DNA of 6,867 bases from positions 1 to 6,867 of the forward strand of contig CAYGZA010000340.1 in NCBI GenBank assembly GCA_964354135.1, read 5' to 3'. Positions 1 through 5,422 of this stretch are shown here, in pieces. This DNA comes from CAYGZA01 sp964354135. Lineage in GTDB: Bacteria > Planctomycetota > Planctomycetia > Pirellulales > Thermoguttaceae. The position numbers were made by a program, and so were the translations under genes. The first letter of the stretch is position 1. Every line of letters starts with the position of its first letter. The notes beneath the pieces were generated by a model that did not search any database, was not told the DNA's origin, and was given only the letters and a program-made list of their open reading frames with translations.

Positions 1-364
1 CCGCCAAACGGGCAAGCCAGTGGGCACCCGCGCGGGAGATCGCGTCGGTGCGGAGCTTGTTGAGGATGACGGCCCCGATCACCTCCGGCGGGTATTGCTT
101 TCCGTCGATCACCTTGTGGTAGACGCGCTGGCCCACGTCGCGCTTAAAGCACTCCGCCACCCGGGCCGGCTCGACGGTAAACGACTTCAGGGCCTCTTTG
201 CCCACGATCACGTCGTCCGCGTCGAAGAGGACCATGCTGGGCGTGGAGCGGTCTCCCTCGCCGTTGACGAGCGTGACCGGCCGGCCGTTCTCGTCGAGCC
301 GGGCCAGCATGGAGAACGTCGTGCCCAGGTCGATCCCCACCGCAGGAATGGGTGCCTTGGTCAT
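1..364 (-). CDS. Hsp70 family chaperone, N-terminal part (cut by window edge)
   Basis: This is the first 121 residues of an Hsp70/DnaK-type ATPase, read on the minus strand from an ATG at 364 and open at position 1. The phosphate-1 signature GIDLGTTFS lies at residues 10-18. The TPSMVLFD, VIVGKEAL, FKRDVG (equivalent of the catalytic Lys of DnaK) and YPPEVIGAVILNKL blocks follow in the order expected for lobe I of the nucleotide-binding domain. Only this part is visible, so its substrate-binding domain and any membrane anchor cannot be judged. It starts 23 bp after the stop of the upstream Hsp70 gene, with GGA about 7 bases before the ATG as a modest ribosome site, so the two are probably co-transcribed. 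It is clearly paralogous to the upstream protein in this region. It could be a canonical DnaK or another divergent family member; a dnaK symbol is not justified. Confidence 0.93.
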   Translation of the reverse strand, partial: MTKAPIPAVGIDLGTTFSMLARLDENGRPVTLVNGEGDRSTPSMVLFDADDVIVGKEALKSFTVEPARVAECFKRDVGQRVYHKVIDGKQYPPEVIGAVILNKLRTDAISRAGAHWLARLA

Positions 365-387
365 GGTGGTTTCCAATCCGTTTCTTG

Positions 388-2505
388 CTACCAGAGCTTC
401 GGTAACCTGGCGCCCGGCAACAGCAGGGAGATGACGAGGTATCCCAAGCCGATGCCGGCGACGGCGGAGATCGAGTACGCCACGATGCTGATCAGCCAGC
501 GCGGAACACCGCCCTGATCCGCGGGCTGCGACGAGAAGGGCCTCGCCGGCACGGGCCGGTGCCCTGGCTCGCCCCCGGTTCCGCCGAGCGGCTCAAACAC
601 CACGGGCAACGCCTCGGGGACGGCCCCGGCCGCCGGCACCGCGGCTTTGCCGGGTCCCAGGCTGAACGAGAGCTGAGCATCGCCTTCCCCTTTCGGCCCT
701 CCGCTTTCCGGCTGCGGCGTGCCCGGCACCGAGTGCACGAAGAGCGGGGTCGGCTGCGACTGGATCACTACCGCAGGGGGGGAGGCTGCGGTGGACTCCG
801 GCGGAGGCTGCGGCAAGACCGCCGTCGCGGCCCCTGGAGGCTGCCCTTGCGGCCCGATGTCCCACCGGCCCCCGGGAGACGCAAGACCGTCCGCCGCCGC
901 GTGGGCGCCCGCTCCCGGAGACGCCACGGGGAGATTCAACACGTCCTGCAACATCGCCTCGAACCGATCGAACCCCGCGCCCGCGCCCACCGTCTGTTTC
1001 CATCGCGAGATCCCTTCGCGCGAAAGGCCCACGTCCCGCTCCAACTCGAGCGTCACCTGGCGGTGCGTCCCGGGCACGACGCCGTGGACGCTCAGCCGGC
1101 CGTTGGCCCCGTACTCGAAGGTAACTTCCACCGGCCAGCCCTTGGGCAATCCCAGCGGCAGGTCGCGGATCACGGTCCGCCCGATGGCCGTACACTCCCC
1201 GGGCAACGTGCTTTCGCCCTCCAGCACCTGGATCACGGTGGAGCGCTGCCCGTCCGACTTCGTGGTGAATTTCTCCGTAAACCGGACGGGGAGGGGCGTG
1301 TTCCGCGGGATGAGAACGACGTTGATCCGGCGGAACGTTGCCGGGTCGATGCCCTCCACGCCCAGGCTGTGGCTGTTGACGTTCGTCACCGCGAACGTGC
1401 TTCCCGACCCTCCTTGCTCCGGCGAGGCAAGGAGGTGGTAGGCATAGAGGGCCGCTCCGCGGGCCACGGCCTCGTCGGGGTTGACCGACCGATCCGGGAC
1501 GATTCCCGTCACCTGCTGGAGCATCCGCGCGACCATGGGCATCCGGGTGGAGCCGCCTACCAAGAGAATCCGCGACACGTTGTTCCAGCTCAGGCCCCCG
1601 GCGGCCAGCAATTGCCGGCTCGTGTAGGCGGTACGCTCCAAGAGGTCGGCGGTCAGCTCCTCGAATTGTTCCCGCGTCACCGGGACTTCGCAGCTCGTGC
1701 CCGCAAAGTCCACGCGGATCGCGGCCCGCGAGCGGACGCTCAGCGTGTGTTTCGCCTCCACCACGGCGTCGTAGAGGCGGTTCAAGGCGGCCGGGTCTTC
1801 GCGCGGGTCCCGGCCGTGGGACTGTTGGAACGATTCCGCCGCGAGGCGCACCAGCCGCGAGTCCCAGTCGTGGCCGCCGAGCTGGACGTCGCCGTCGGTG
1901 GCCAGGGTGCGGACGTCGCCTGGGGCCAGGCGCAGTAGCGTGGCGTCGAAAGTCCCGCCCCCCAGGTCGTAGATCATCACGTTCATCTCCTCCAGCGGTT
2001 TCCCGCCGGGGGAGAGATACCCCAGGGTCTCGCCGAACGCCAGGGCCGCGGCGGTCGGCTCGTTGACGATGTCGAGGAGCGTGAGGCCGGCCATCTCACC
2101 CGCGTCGGCGGTGGCCTTGCGGCGGGGCTCGTCGAAGTAGGCCGGCACCGTCAGCACGACCTTGGCCGCCGGGCCGAGACTGCCGAAGATATCGGCCTTG
2201 AACTTCCGCAGGATGCACGCCTGGATGACTTCCGGCGGTAGGTGCTCACCCCGGATCGGCCTGGAATAGACGGGCGACCCCATGTCCCGCTTGACCCAAA
2301 GTGCCACCCGGTCGGGGTATAGCGCCGCGACGCGGCGGGCCTCCTTGCCCACAACGACTTCGGAGTCGTCGAAGAACACCGCGCTGGGGGTAACCATATC
2401 CCCCTCACTGTTACGGAGCATCGCGGTCCGTCCCGACGGCTCCACCCAAGCGGCCGCCGAGTTGGTCGTCCCCAGGTCAATCCCTACCGCGACTGCGTGC
2501 GCCAT
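388..2505 (-). CDS. Hsp70 family protein with Pro-rich linker and C-terminal membrane anchor
   Basis: This is an ATP-dependent Hsp70-type chaperone of 705 residues. Seen directly: phosphate-1 GIDLGTTNS (8-16), WVKRDMG (70-76), connect motif NEPTAAALAFG (148-158), phosphate-2 DLGGGTFD (180-187) and adenosine motif LVGGSTRMP (315-323), so the ATPase domain looks intact. A beta substrate-binding domain follows at about 375-490 (LIPRNTPLP, VLEGES, EVTFEYGANGRLSV). Instead of the usual helical lid there is one short helix (about 493-525), then a Pro/Gly/Ala-rich linker (about 526-668) and a hydrophobic helix (about 671-697) ending in a short ARLPKLW tail. The interdomain linker is degenerate compared with the DnaK VLLLDV type. 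I infer a cytosolic chaperone tethered to the inner membrane. The ATG at 2505 is preferred because it places the P-loop at the usual distance. An in-frame GTG at 2586 would add 27 residues with less GC-rich third positions; neither start has a good ribosome site. A paralogous Hsp70 follows 23 bp downstream. Confidence 0.92.
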   Translation of the reverse strand: MAHAVAVGIDLGTTNSAAAWVEPSGRTAMLRNSEGDMVTPSAVFFDDSEVVVGKEARRVAALYPDRVALWVKRDMGSPVYSRPIRGEHLPPEVIQACILRKFKADIFGSLGPAAKVVLTVPAYFDEPRRKATADAGEMAGLTLLDIVNEPTAAALAFGETLGYLSPGGKPLEEMNVMIYDLGGGTFDATLLRLAPGDVRTLATDGDVQLGGHDWDSRLVRLAAESFQQSHGRDPREDPAALNRLYDAVVEAKHTLSVRSRAAIRVDFAGTSCEVPVTREQFEELTADLLERTAYTSRQLLAAGGLSWNNVSRILLVGGSTRMPMVARMLQQVTGIVPDRSVNPDEAVARGAALYAYHLLASPEQGGSGSTFAVTNVNSHSLGVEGIDPATFRRINVVLIPRNTPLPVRFTEKFTTKSDGQRSTVIQVLEGESTLPGECTAIGRTVIRDLPLGLPKGWPVEVTFEYGANGRLSVHGVVPGTHRQVTLELERDVGLSREGISRWKQTVGAGAGFDRFEAMLQDVLNLPVASPGAGAHAAADGLASPGGRWDIGPQGQPPGAATAVLPQPPPESTAASPPAVVIQSQPTPLFVHSVPGTPQPESGGPKGEGDAQLSFSLGPGKAAVPAAGAVPEALPVVFEPLGGTGGEPGHRPVPARPFSSQPADQGGVPRWLISIVAYSISAVAGIGLGYLVISLLLPGARLPKLW
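409..489 (-). other. C-terminal transmembrane tail anchor of the Hsp70
   Basis: Residues about 671-697 of the Hsp70 form one uninterrupted hydrophobic stretch rich in Ile, Leu, Val, Ala and Gly, preceded by PRW and followed by seven residues (A-R-L-P-K-L-W) and a TAG stop. This is the geometry of a C-terminal tail anchor: too close to the end to be recognised co-translationally as a signal, with all functional domains on the N-terminal side. Canonical DnaK ends in a soluble acidic tail and has no such helix. The membrane call is from hydrophobicity read by eye. Confidence 0.8.
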
Positions 2506-2595
2506 TCCGGCGGGAGACTCCGCTTGGAAGTTATTTGCTGGCAATGAGTTATCGCCGGCAAAGCCCGAGTTCTCGTCCTCTGCCACCCTTGTTCT

Positions 2596-2624
2596 ACTCT
2601 AGCAGCCTCAGGGAGGGTCCACAA
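2596..2624 (-). promoter_or_regulatory. Weak sigma-70-like promoter candidate for the Hsp70 pair
   Basis: On the minus strand TTGTGG (2624-2619) and TAGAGT (2601-2596) are separated by exactly 17 bases, matching the -35 and -10 consensus hexamers at 3 of 6 and 4 of 6 positions. Transcription would begin near 2590, almost on the GTG at 2586, which would favour the ATG at 2505 with a leader of roughly 80 bases. Matches this weak occur by chance, and planctomycete promoters may differ from the E. coli consensus, so this is only a candidate. Confidence 0.22.
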
Positions 2625-2850
2625 GGAAAAGCCCGGAAGTTGTGCCGTGGCGCGGCCACGCGACCGATACGCCTGGCCCGGCCTTTGGCCCCCGCTCATG
2701 GGGTGAGAGACGAGGGATGATGGGCGACCGACCGGCAAAACAGCTTCCTGGGAAAGCAAGCTCTTGCAGGTGCGGAGTGCAGAGGGACTACCGGGCGGTC
2801 GTCTATTTCTGGTTCATCCGAGAGAAGGGTGCGCGGCTGGGTGTTTCAGA

Positions 2851-2970
2851 GGAGTACGGGTTCCTCTTCTCTGTTTCTGCGGCAGTGCGTGCCATCGAGC
2901 AAATGTCCAAGGTCCGGTCATCCAAGCCGATTCGGCGGTTGCACGAACAGAGAAGAGGAACCCGTACTCC
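2851..2970. repeat. Perfect 25-bp inverted repeat around a 70-bp spacer
   Basis: Bases 2851-2875 (beginning GGAGTACGGG) and 2946-2970 (ending CCCGTACTCC) are exact reverse complements over 25 bp, with 70 bp between them. Pairing stops at both ends: 2850 A faces 2971 C, and 2876 T faces 2945 G, which in RNA is at most a wobble pair. The whole unit is 120 bp and lies between two operons. The arms could be terminal repeats of a small non-autonomous mobile element (MITE-like), the stem of a structured RNA or mRNA end, or a protein-binding site. No obvious target-site duplication flanks it and no transposase is present. The repeat itself is certain; its meaning is not. Confidence 0.9.
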
Positions 2971-2972
2971 CC

Positions 2973-2993
2973 AAAAACGGCTGACTTGTCGCC
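2973..2993 (-). terminator. Weak terminator-like hairpin after the DUF4340 gene
   Basis: On the minus strand, about 40 bases after the DUF4340 stop, GGCGA-CAAG-TC(A)GCC forms a five-pair stem with one bulged A, followed by G and five Ts. This is the only T run after a stem in this interval and it lies at the right place to end the GldG-DUF4340 transcript. The stem is short, so termination would be weak or assisted, possibly together with the longer inverted repeat just beyond. Confidence 0.28.
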
Positions 2994-3031
2994 ACGTCTC
3001 GGACGCGGCGCACCCTTCCGCCGGATAAACC

Positions 3032-5368
3032 CTATTTCTTGGGCGGCGCGGGCTGCTCTGTCTTAGCCGCCGGGGGGGCTTCCTTCTTTGGCGAGGCCGG
3101 CTCGTCCTTCTTGGGCGCGGCCGGCTCGTCCTTCTTGACGTCTGGGGCTTCCGCCTTGGGCGCCGGGAGGTCTTTCTTGGCATCCTTCGGCTCGGCCGCG
3201 GCGCCCGGAGGAGGGGGCGGTGATGGCGGGGCCGGCGGCACCAACGCGCCGGCGTCCCCGGGTTTTTCCGTGCCCTCTTTCTTCTCTTCCTTCTTCTCCT
3301 TCTTCTGGATGAGTTCCTTCCGGCCGAGGTGGATCTTCTGGTACTCGCTTTCCGAGATCACGTAGAACCAGTCGGCGAAGCGGGCGTTGAGTTCCTTCAC
3401 CCTCTTTCTGCCGCTCTCGATCTTGTCGTCGTAGTCCTTCTGTTTCTCTTTGTTCGCCTTCTCGATCCGTTCCCGCTCGGCCTTGGGGTCCGGCTGATCG
3501 GGCTTCTTGGCGTCGTCCTTCTTCGCATCGCCCTGCTTGGCGGCTTCCGGTTTCTTCGCGGCGCCCTGCTTGGCGGATTCGGTCTTGGCGGAATCGGCTT
3601 TGGCAGCCTCGCCGGGCTTCGGCTCGGCGGGCGCCTTCTCGAGTTGAGGCTCGGGGACCAACTTGGTGTCGAACTCCGCCATGATGAACAGATAGCGATT
3701 CACGCCCGACTCTGTAGCCTTGTCCTTCTCGTCGCCTTTCTTCTCGGCATCTTTCTTGCCCGCGTCCTTCTTGTCGGCGGCTTTCTTGTCGGCGCCCTTC
3801 TTCTCGCCGTCCTTCTTGGCGGCATCCTTCTTGGCCGCGTCCTTCTTGACGGCATCCTTCTTGTCCTTGTCGGACGGGGCTTGCGTGGTGGAGGCGATCT
3901 GGCCGAACCGCAGGACATAAACGACGCCGTCCTTCATCGTGACGCGGACGTCGCCTTCGCTGGAAAGAAGCTCCGCGGTGTTCTTCTCCACCGGGACCAG
4001 CGTCGAGAGGACCTCCACGGTGTCTTCATTCACCGGGAAGAGGTAGAATCCGCGCTCCGCCAGCAAGGCTTGCGCCAGGATGTTCTGGGGGAACCTTCCC
4101 TTCTCCCGGAGGTTCTTGGCCAGGGCCTCCGGCTTCCTTTTCGCGTCGACGATCTTGAGGTCGTTCAGGGCGAACTTCAGGTCGTCGAGCTTGGCGGAGC
4201 TCAGCTCTTCGTCGGCGGCAAGCGGCGCATCGACCCACTGGCCTTTCTGCTCCGCCTTGCTTTCGAGGAGTTTCCATCGCGGATCCTCGGGCTTGGCCGT
4301 ATCGGCGTACTCGACGCGGAGAAGCCCCCGCCGCGCGACCACCGGCCGCTCCGTCACGAGCACCTGGTTCCCTTTGACCACTTCCTCACGCTTGATGTCG
4401 AAGGAGTAGTCGGCCATGCGGATCGACTTGACCTCCATGGCGCTGATCTTCAGCAGGTCCTTCTCGATCCAGTCGCCGAAGCTGGTGGAGAGCTTGTCGG
4501 TCCGGACCTGGACGACGAAAACCGCGTCCTGGGCCGGGACGCGGACGTAGCGGAGGTCCCGTCCGTCGGGCACTTCCTTGCCGACGATCAGGGCCATCAG
4601 CTCCTGCTTGTTCTTGTCGCGCATGGTGACCCGGGTCCCGATGCCGGTAGCCCCCTTGAGGTCTTTGGCCGGCTCGACGACGCCGTACTGGGCATGGTCG
4701 TCGGGATTATCGCTGACGACGTCGAGGATCTTGAGGTCCATCAGGCCCGACGCGGCCTCGGCCAACTGGCGCTGGGCGTCGGCGGGATAGTTCTCGTGCG
4801 AGGGGATCGACCAGCGCCCCTGGGCGTCTTTGGCGACGCGGAAGTCGTTGTGCGTGGAGGTCGTTTCGTCGTAACGGACGACCTCCAGGTCCTCCGCAAG
4901 CCGCGGATCCTTGAAGTCGGGGAAGAGGAGCTGGTTGATCATGGCGCGGGCTTCTCCCGCGCCCGGCAGGCCGGGCCGGGCCAGCCAGCCGACGGCCACC
5001 AGCACCAACGCCACGGCCTCGAACGCGTACGACCTTCCGTTCATCCGCCTGGCGGCCTCGCTGCCCAAGAAGGTCGAGTAGACGTGGAGCGAGACGACCA
5101 GCCCCAACCCCGCCGCCGGCACCAGAACTCCGAAGAACGCGGAGAGCAGCGCCGTCTTGAAGAAATGGACTTCCAGCGGGATCAATGCCTGGAGGAAAGA
5201 CCGAAGCCATACCCACAACAGCAAGCCGGTCAGCAGGCTAGCGGGCACGAAGTAGACCGCCCAGCCGGTCAGCGCCCAGCGGGCGGGATCCTTCCCTGTA
5301 GCGCGGGCCTTCCGGAGAAACCAGAGGGCTATGAGGATCGAGATGATTATGTTGGCCGCACTAATCAT
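3032..5368 (-). CDS. DUF4340 domain protein with extra N-terminal membrane module and Lys-rich inserts
   Basis: This is a 778-residue membrane-anchored DUF4340 protein, a family commonly found beside GldG-type ABC transport genes; its biochemical function is unknown. The family-like part begins near residue 109 with a membrane helix (about 114-130), then FPDFKDP, a WSIPSHENYPADA block, the YGVVEP region, LIVGKEVPDGRDLRYVRVP (260-278) and WIEKDLLKI (300-308). Later blocks are AERGFYLFP (437-445), SSEGDVRVTMKDGVVYVLRFG (469-489), YLFIMAEFD (559-567) and ADWFYVISE (665-673). Two things are unusual. Residues 1-108 add three predicted helices before the normal start. Low-complexity Lys/Ala/Pro segments occupy about 501-550, 576-629 and 689-778. 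The positive-inside rule places the large domain outside the cytoplasm. The ATG at 5368 has GGGAG 7 bases upstream and follows the GldG-like stop by 54 bp, indicating one operon. Frame and extent are firm; function is not. Confidence 0.88.
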   Translation of the reverse strand: MISAANIIISILIALWFLRKARATGKDPARWALTGWAVYFVPASLLTGLLLWVWLRSFLQALIPLEVHFFKTALLSAFFGVLVPAAGLGLVVSLHVYSTFLGSEAARRMNGRSYAFEAVALVLVAVGWLARPGLPGAGEARAMINQLLFPDFKDPRLAEDLEVVRYDETTSTHNDFRVAKDAQGRWSIPSHENYPADAQRQLAEAASGLMDLKILDVVSDNPDDHAQYGVVEPAKDLKGATGIGTRVTMRDKNKQELMALIVGKEVPDGRDLRYVRVPAQDAVFVVQVRTDKLSTSFGDWIEKDLLKISAMEVKSIRMADYSFDIKREEVVKGNQVLVTERPVVARRGLLRVEYADTAKPEDPRWKLLESKAEQKGQWVDAPLAADEELSSAKLDDLKFALNDLKIVDAKRKPEALAKNLREKGRFPQNILAQALLAERGFYLFPVNEDTVEVLSTLVPVEKNTAELLSSEGDVRVTMKDGVVYVLRFGQIASTTQAPSDKDKKDAVKKDAAKKDAAKKDGEKKGADKKAADKKDAGKKDAEKKGDEKDKATESGVNRYLFIMAEFDTKLVPEPQLEKAPAEPKPGEAAKADSAKTESAKQGAAKKPEAAKQGDAKKDDAKKPDQPDPKAERERIEKANKEKQKDYDDKIESGRKRVKELNARFADWFYVISESEYQKIHLGRKELIQKKEKKEEKKEGTEKPGDAGALVPPAPPSPPPPPGAAAEPKDAKKDLPAPKAEAPDVKKDEPAAPKKDEPASPKKEAPPAAKTEQPAPPKK
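3035..3304 (-). repeat. C-terminal Lys/Pro-rich tail with a tandem repeat
   Basis: Residues about 689-778 form a low-complexity tail: a KKEKKEEKK block, a Pro run near 711-721, then repeated P-K-K-D/E-x-P-A units to the stop. Two tandem 24-bp units encode KKDEPAAP and KKDEPASP, and bases 3095-3113 and 3119-3137 are identical over 19 bp. This points to growth by replication slippage. Confidence 0.8.
3482..3643 (-). repeat. Second Lys/Ala/Pro-rich segment of the DUF4340 protein
   Basis: Residues about 576-629 are low complexity, with repeated A-K-x-x-A-K and A-K-K patterns (for example AAKKPEAAKQGDAKKDDAKK). They lead into a charged, probably helical stretch (about 630-660) before the conserved ADWFYVISE block. 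It reads as a flexible or extended linker, not as a folded domain. Confidence 0.75.
3719..3868 (-). repeat. Lys-Lys-Asp-Ala repeat inside the DUF4340 protein
   Basis: Residues 501-550 are almost entirely Lys, Asp, Ala, Gly and Glu, built from degenerate five-residue units such as KKDAA, KKDGE, KKGAD and KKDAG. At the DNA level the plus strand is a run of imperfect CCTTCTTG-containing 15-bp units, strongly pyrimidine-rich. It separates two conserved blocks (VLRFGQIAS and YLFIMAEFD) that look like adjacent strands of one domain, so it is an insertion within or between folded parts. Confidence 0.85.
5045..5368 (-). other. Three-helix N-terminal membrane module of the DUF4340 protein
   Basis: Residues 1-108 hold three hydrophobic segments: about 3-18, 31-55 and 71-98. 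The segment after helix 1 (RKARATGKDPARW) resembles small bacterial membrane proteins with a helix, a basic RG/TG-x-x-P turn and a second helix; that is a resemblance from memory, not an identification. Basic residues at 19-30 and 107-112 predict an outside N-terminus and, with the fourth helix near 114-130, an extracytoplasmic DUF4340 domain. An internal ATG at 5044 (M109, NGRSYAFEAVALV follows) would be the start expected for a typical single-helix family member. Confidence 0.65.
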
Positions 5369-5375
5369 GTCTTAA

Positions 5376-5380
5376 CTCCC
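5376..5380 (-). promoter_or_regulatory. Strong ribosome binding site GGGAG that decides the DUF4340 start
   Basis: GGGAG on the minus strand sits 7 bases before the ATG at 5368, close to ideal spacing. The internal alternative ATG at 5044 has only GAGG about 11 bases away. This supports translation of the extra N-terminal membrane module as part of the protein. Confidence 0.75.
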
Positions 5381-5422
5381 AAAAACTACGTGCTTCCGCT
5401 CGGTAAGCGGCCTGCGCGGCGC

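Larger units (their letters stand above)
2824..3018. repeat. Outer 11-bp inverted repeat nesting the 25-bp repeat
   Basis: GAAGGGTGCGC at 2824-2834 is the exact reverse complement of 3008-3018 and encloses the 25-bp inverted repeat. The gaps to the inner arms are unequal (16 bases on the left, 37 on the right). An 11-bp match in GC-rich DNA within a couple of hundred bases may be chance, but the nesting suggests that the whole interval could fold as one long hairpin. Confidence 0.5.
2506..3031. other. Intergenic region with inverted repeats, no supportable gene
   Basis: This interval separates the DUF4340 stop from the Hsp70 start. Open frames across it on either strand match no family I recognise and change character at the inverted repeat, so no gene is called. 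Contents: a 25-bp perfect inverted repeat (2851-2875 with 2946-2970), an 11-bp outer inverted repeat (2824-2834 with 3008-3018), a weak terminator-like hairpin (2973-2993), a weak promoter candidate (2596-2624), and two small palindromes (2646-2660, 6-bp stem with 3-base loop; 2756-2767, 5-bp stem). No CIRCE-type heat-shock operator (TTAGCACTC-N9-GAGTGCTAA) is visible upstream of the Hsp70 gene. If the GTG at 2586 is the true Hsp70 start, the interval shrinks to 2587-3031. Confidence 0.75.

Noticed and set aside
20..517. A 165-codon plus-strand frame across the junction of the two Hsp70 genes
   Set aside because: It overlaps the end of one Hsp70 and the start of the other in antisense, and shows no domain.
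559..1938. A 459-codon plus-strand frame opposite the Hsp70 gene
   Set aside because: It is Arg/His/Pro/Gly-rich with no recognisable motif, and the minus strand here encodes clear Hsp70 signatures.
2646..2660. Palindrome CGTGGC-GCG-GCCACG as a terminator or operator
   Set aside because: A 6-bp stem in GC-rich DNA without a following T run is weak evidence; it is noted only as part of the intergenic region.
2506..2759. CIRCE-type heat-shock operator upstream of the Hsp70 gene
   Set aside because: No TTAGCACTC / GAGTGCTAA pair with a 9-base spacer is present; the isolated GAGTGC near 2775 has no partner.
2642..3066. Small plus-strand frames of 100-128 codons in the intergenic region, and an opposing 126-codon minus frame (3183-2803)
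   Set aside because: They run through the inverted repeat, so both strands show related peptides (for example EYGFLFS and RNPYS on opposite sides). The minus frame is an Arg/Pro-rich shadow of the DUF4340 tail. No convincing ribosome site or homology is recognised.
3719..3868. CCTTCTTG-type repeats as a CRISPR array or DNA-level satellite
   Set aside because: The units are irregular and in frame, and they encode a Lys/Ala/Asp repeat within an open gene. There are no conserved repeats with unique spacers.
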